Assembly: GCF_900963305.1 (NCBI RefSeq)
Contig: NC_042530.1
Location: 9,061,890-9,125,889 of the forward strand
Direction: 5' to 3'
DNA: 64,000 nucleotides
Source: Echeneis naucrates
Taxonomy: Eukaryota > Chordata > Actinopteri > Carangiformes > Echeneidae
The translations under genes and the position numbers were made by a program. The notes under the pieces are model-generated. The model made no database searches. It saw only the letters and a list, made by a program, of their open reading frames with translations, and was not told the DNA's origin. Positions 63,001-64,000 of the stretch are shown here, piece after piece (positions within the stretch are counted from its first letter, which is position 1; each line of letters begins with the position of its first letter).

Positions 63001-64000
63001 AATGCACTAAAGCACTCTGCTCAATGCAAGACACTGAGCCTCTTTCCAGATTATTAAGATCCTCAAGGCCTTTACAGAAACAGAATAGATAGCTCAATTA
63101 ACAACTCTGTTGTCTATCAAAGACGTGTTGCAATAAAGCTGCGATTTGAATTGGAAAGCATCTTGAGGCTAGTATTCATGTAACAGTTCAGAAAAAGCTG
63201 GTTCTTTTGAATTCACAAAGAAAGCAGGTACAAACACAGTTTGTATCCGCCATGTGACTTCTCCGACCATCTCACGTGGCTTAATTTGAATCATATCCTG
63301 AGGTTCAAAGATGCAACTCTCCAATGTTTCACAAAAAAGCAAAGATAGAAGACATGCAAATAAGAACGTGGACACATTTCTTTCTTCTTGTCCATGAATT
63401 GTCTAACGACTTCTCAGGTTTATCTTGTCTACCTTTGGGAAGGATGAATTCTGGGATAGAACTATTGAAAATCAAGCGCCACTGAACTGCTTATTACTGA
63501 TCAGCATGAATAATCTAAGAATGTCACAGGCATATTTGTTAAATCATCAGGTAAACGCTTATAATTCTTACTATTATATTTGAATAAATAAAACTGAGGA
63601 AGAAAAAATGATAATTAGCTTTACGATCTAATCTTTTGGGTGTCATCCAGCGGTAAAATGAGCTCGATTTGTATAAAAAAGGTCCTGATAACTGATAGAG
63701 AAGGATATTATCGGATCAAATGTACATGAAAAATTTTGTTGTGCAGCCTTACAAAATACGGCTGTCCACACTCGCTTTCATCAACATCAAGTGTTGAAAG
63801 TATGATAAGCAGGTTCAGCTCTACTCCTTGGCTGTCGCTGTAGATATAATCTAGGGGGCAGGAACCTGCCTGCTCCTGTGCCTTTGTGCTGACAGGATAA
63901 GTGAGGATGTCTGAATGTCAGGCAGGAAGGATGAACACCTGGAGCAGACATGTGTCTGGGCATAATGATGTCCTGATCCAGATAACAGCTAGTTTAATTA
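60100..64000. other. 3' UTR tail or intergenic DNA, no gene seen
   Basis: AT-rich DNA with scattered AATAAA motifs and a T-run near 62,208-62,219. No frame resembles a known protein, and I see no RNA gene. Confidence 0.55.

Overview
This window is vertebrate nuclear DNA, almost certainly from a ray-finned (percomorph-like) fish. It is AT-rich, most genes have GT-AG introns, and it carries many microsatellites and short fragments of repeats that look like common teleost families. The genes include a dopamine D3 receptor, a rhodanese protein, a stefin, TIMM21 and a five-gene replication-dependent histone cluster. I saw no bacterial, viral or CRISPR content. Exon borders were read by eye from splice consensus, reading phase and remembered family sequences; no alignment was run.

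Layout. Bases 1 to about 16,200 are gene-poor. From 16,446 to about 34,400 the minus strand carries drd3: six coding exons plus at least one 5' untranslated exon, encoding a 433-residue class A receptor. A short rhodanese gene with a mitochondrial-type leader follows on the minus strand (36,443-37,680, four exons). A three-exon cystatin B-like gene lies on the plus strand (41,715-42,608), with a perfect GTCACGTGAC box and a TATA-like box in front. Single-exon histone genes then run H4(+), H3.2(-), H2A(+), H2B(+), H1(+) from 44,590 to 50,089, each followed by a histone 3' stem-loop. timm21 (51,025-52,572, six exons, plus strand) and a gene for a small single-pass membrane protein with three PPPY motifs (coding 54,398-58,685, plus strand) complete the gene set. 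From 58,690 to the end I see only the probable 3' UTR of that gene and intergenic DNA.

Function. The genes are not an operon and share no single pathway. The histone block is the one functional cluster: divergent H3/H2A promoter, CCAAT and TATA boxes, and stem-loop 3' ends typical of S-phase mRNAs. drd3 is a Gi-coupled dopamine receptor. The rhodanese and TIMM21 proteins are predicted to act in mitochondria, and the cystatin inhibits lysosomal-type cysteine proteases.

No clearly new biological system stands out. The points most worth checking are the unnamed PPPY protein with its uORFs and A19 leader, a coding-like terminal exon candidate inside the drd3 5' intron (32,932-33,108), a promoter-like CpG patch between the converging 3' ends of H4 and H3, a CLEAR-type box at the cystatin promoter, and a MITE-like element with perfect 43-bp terminal inverted repeats.
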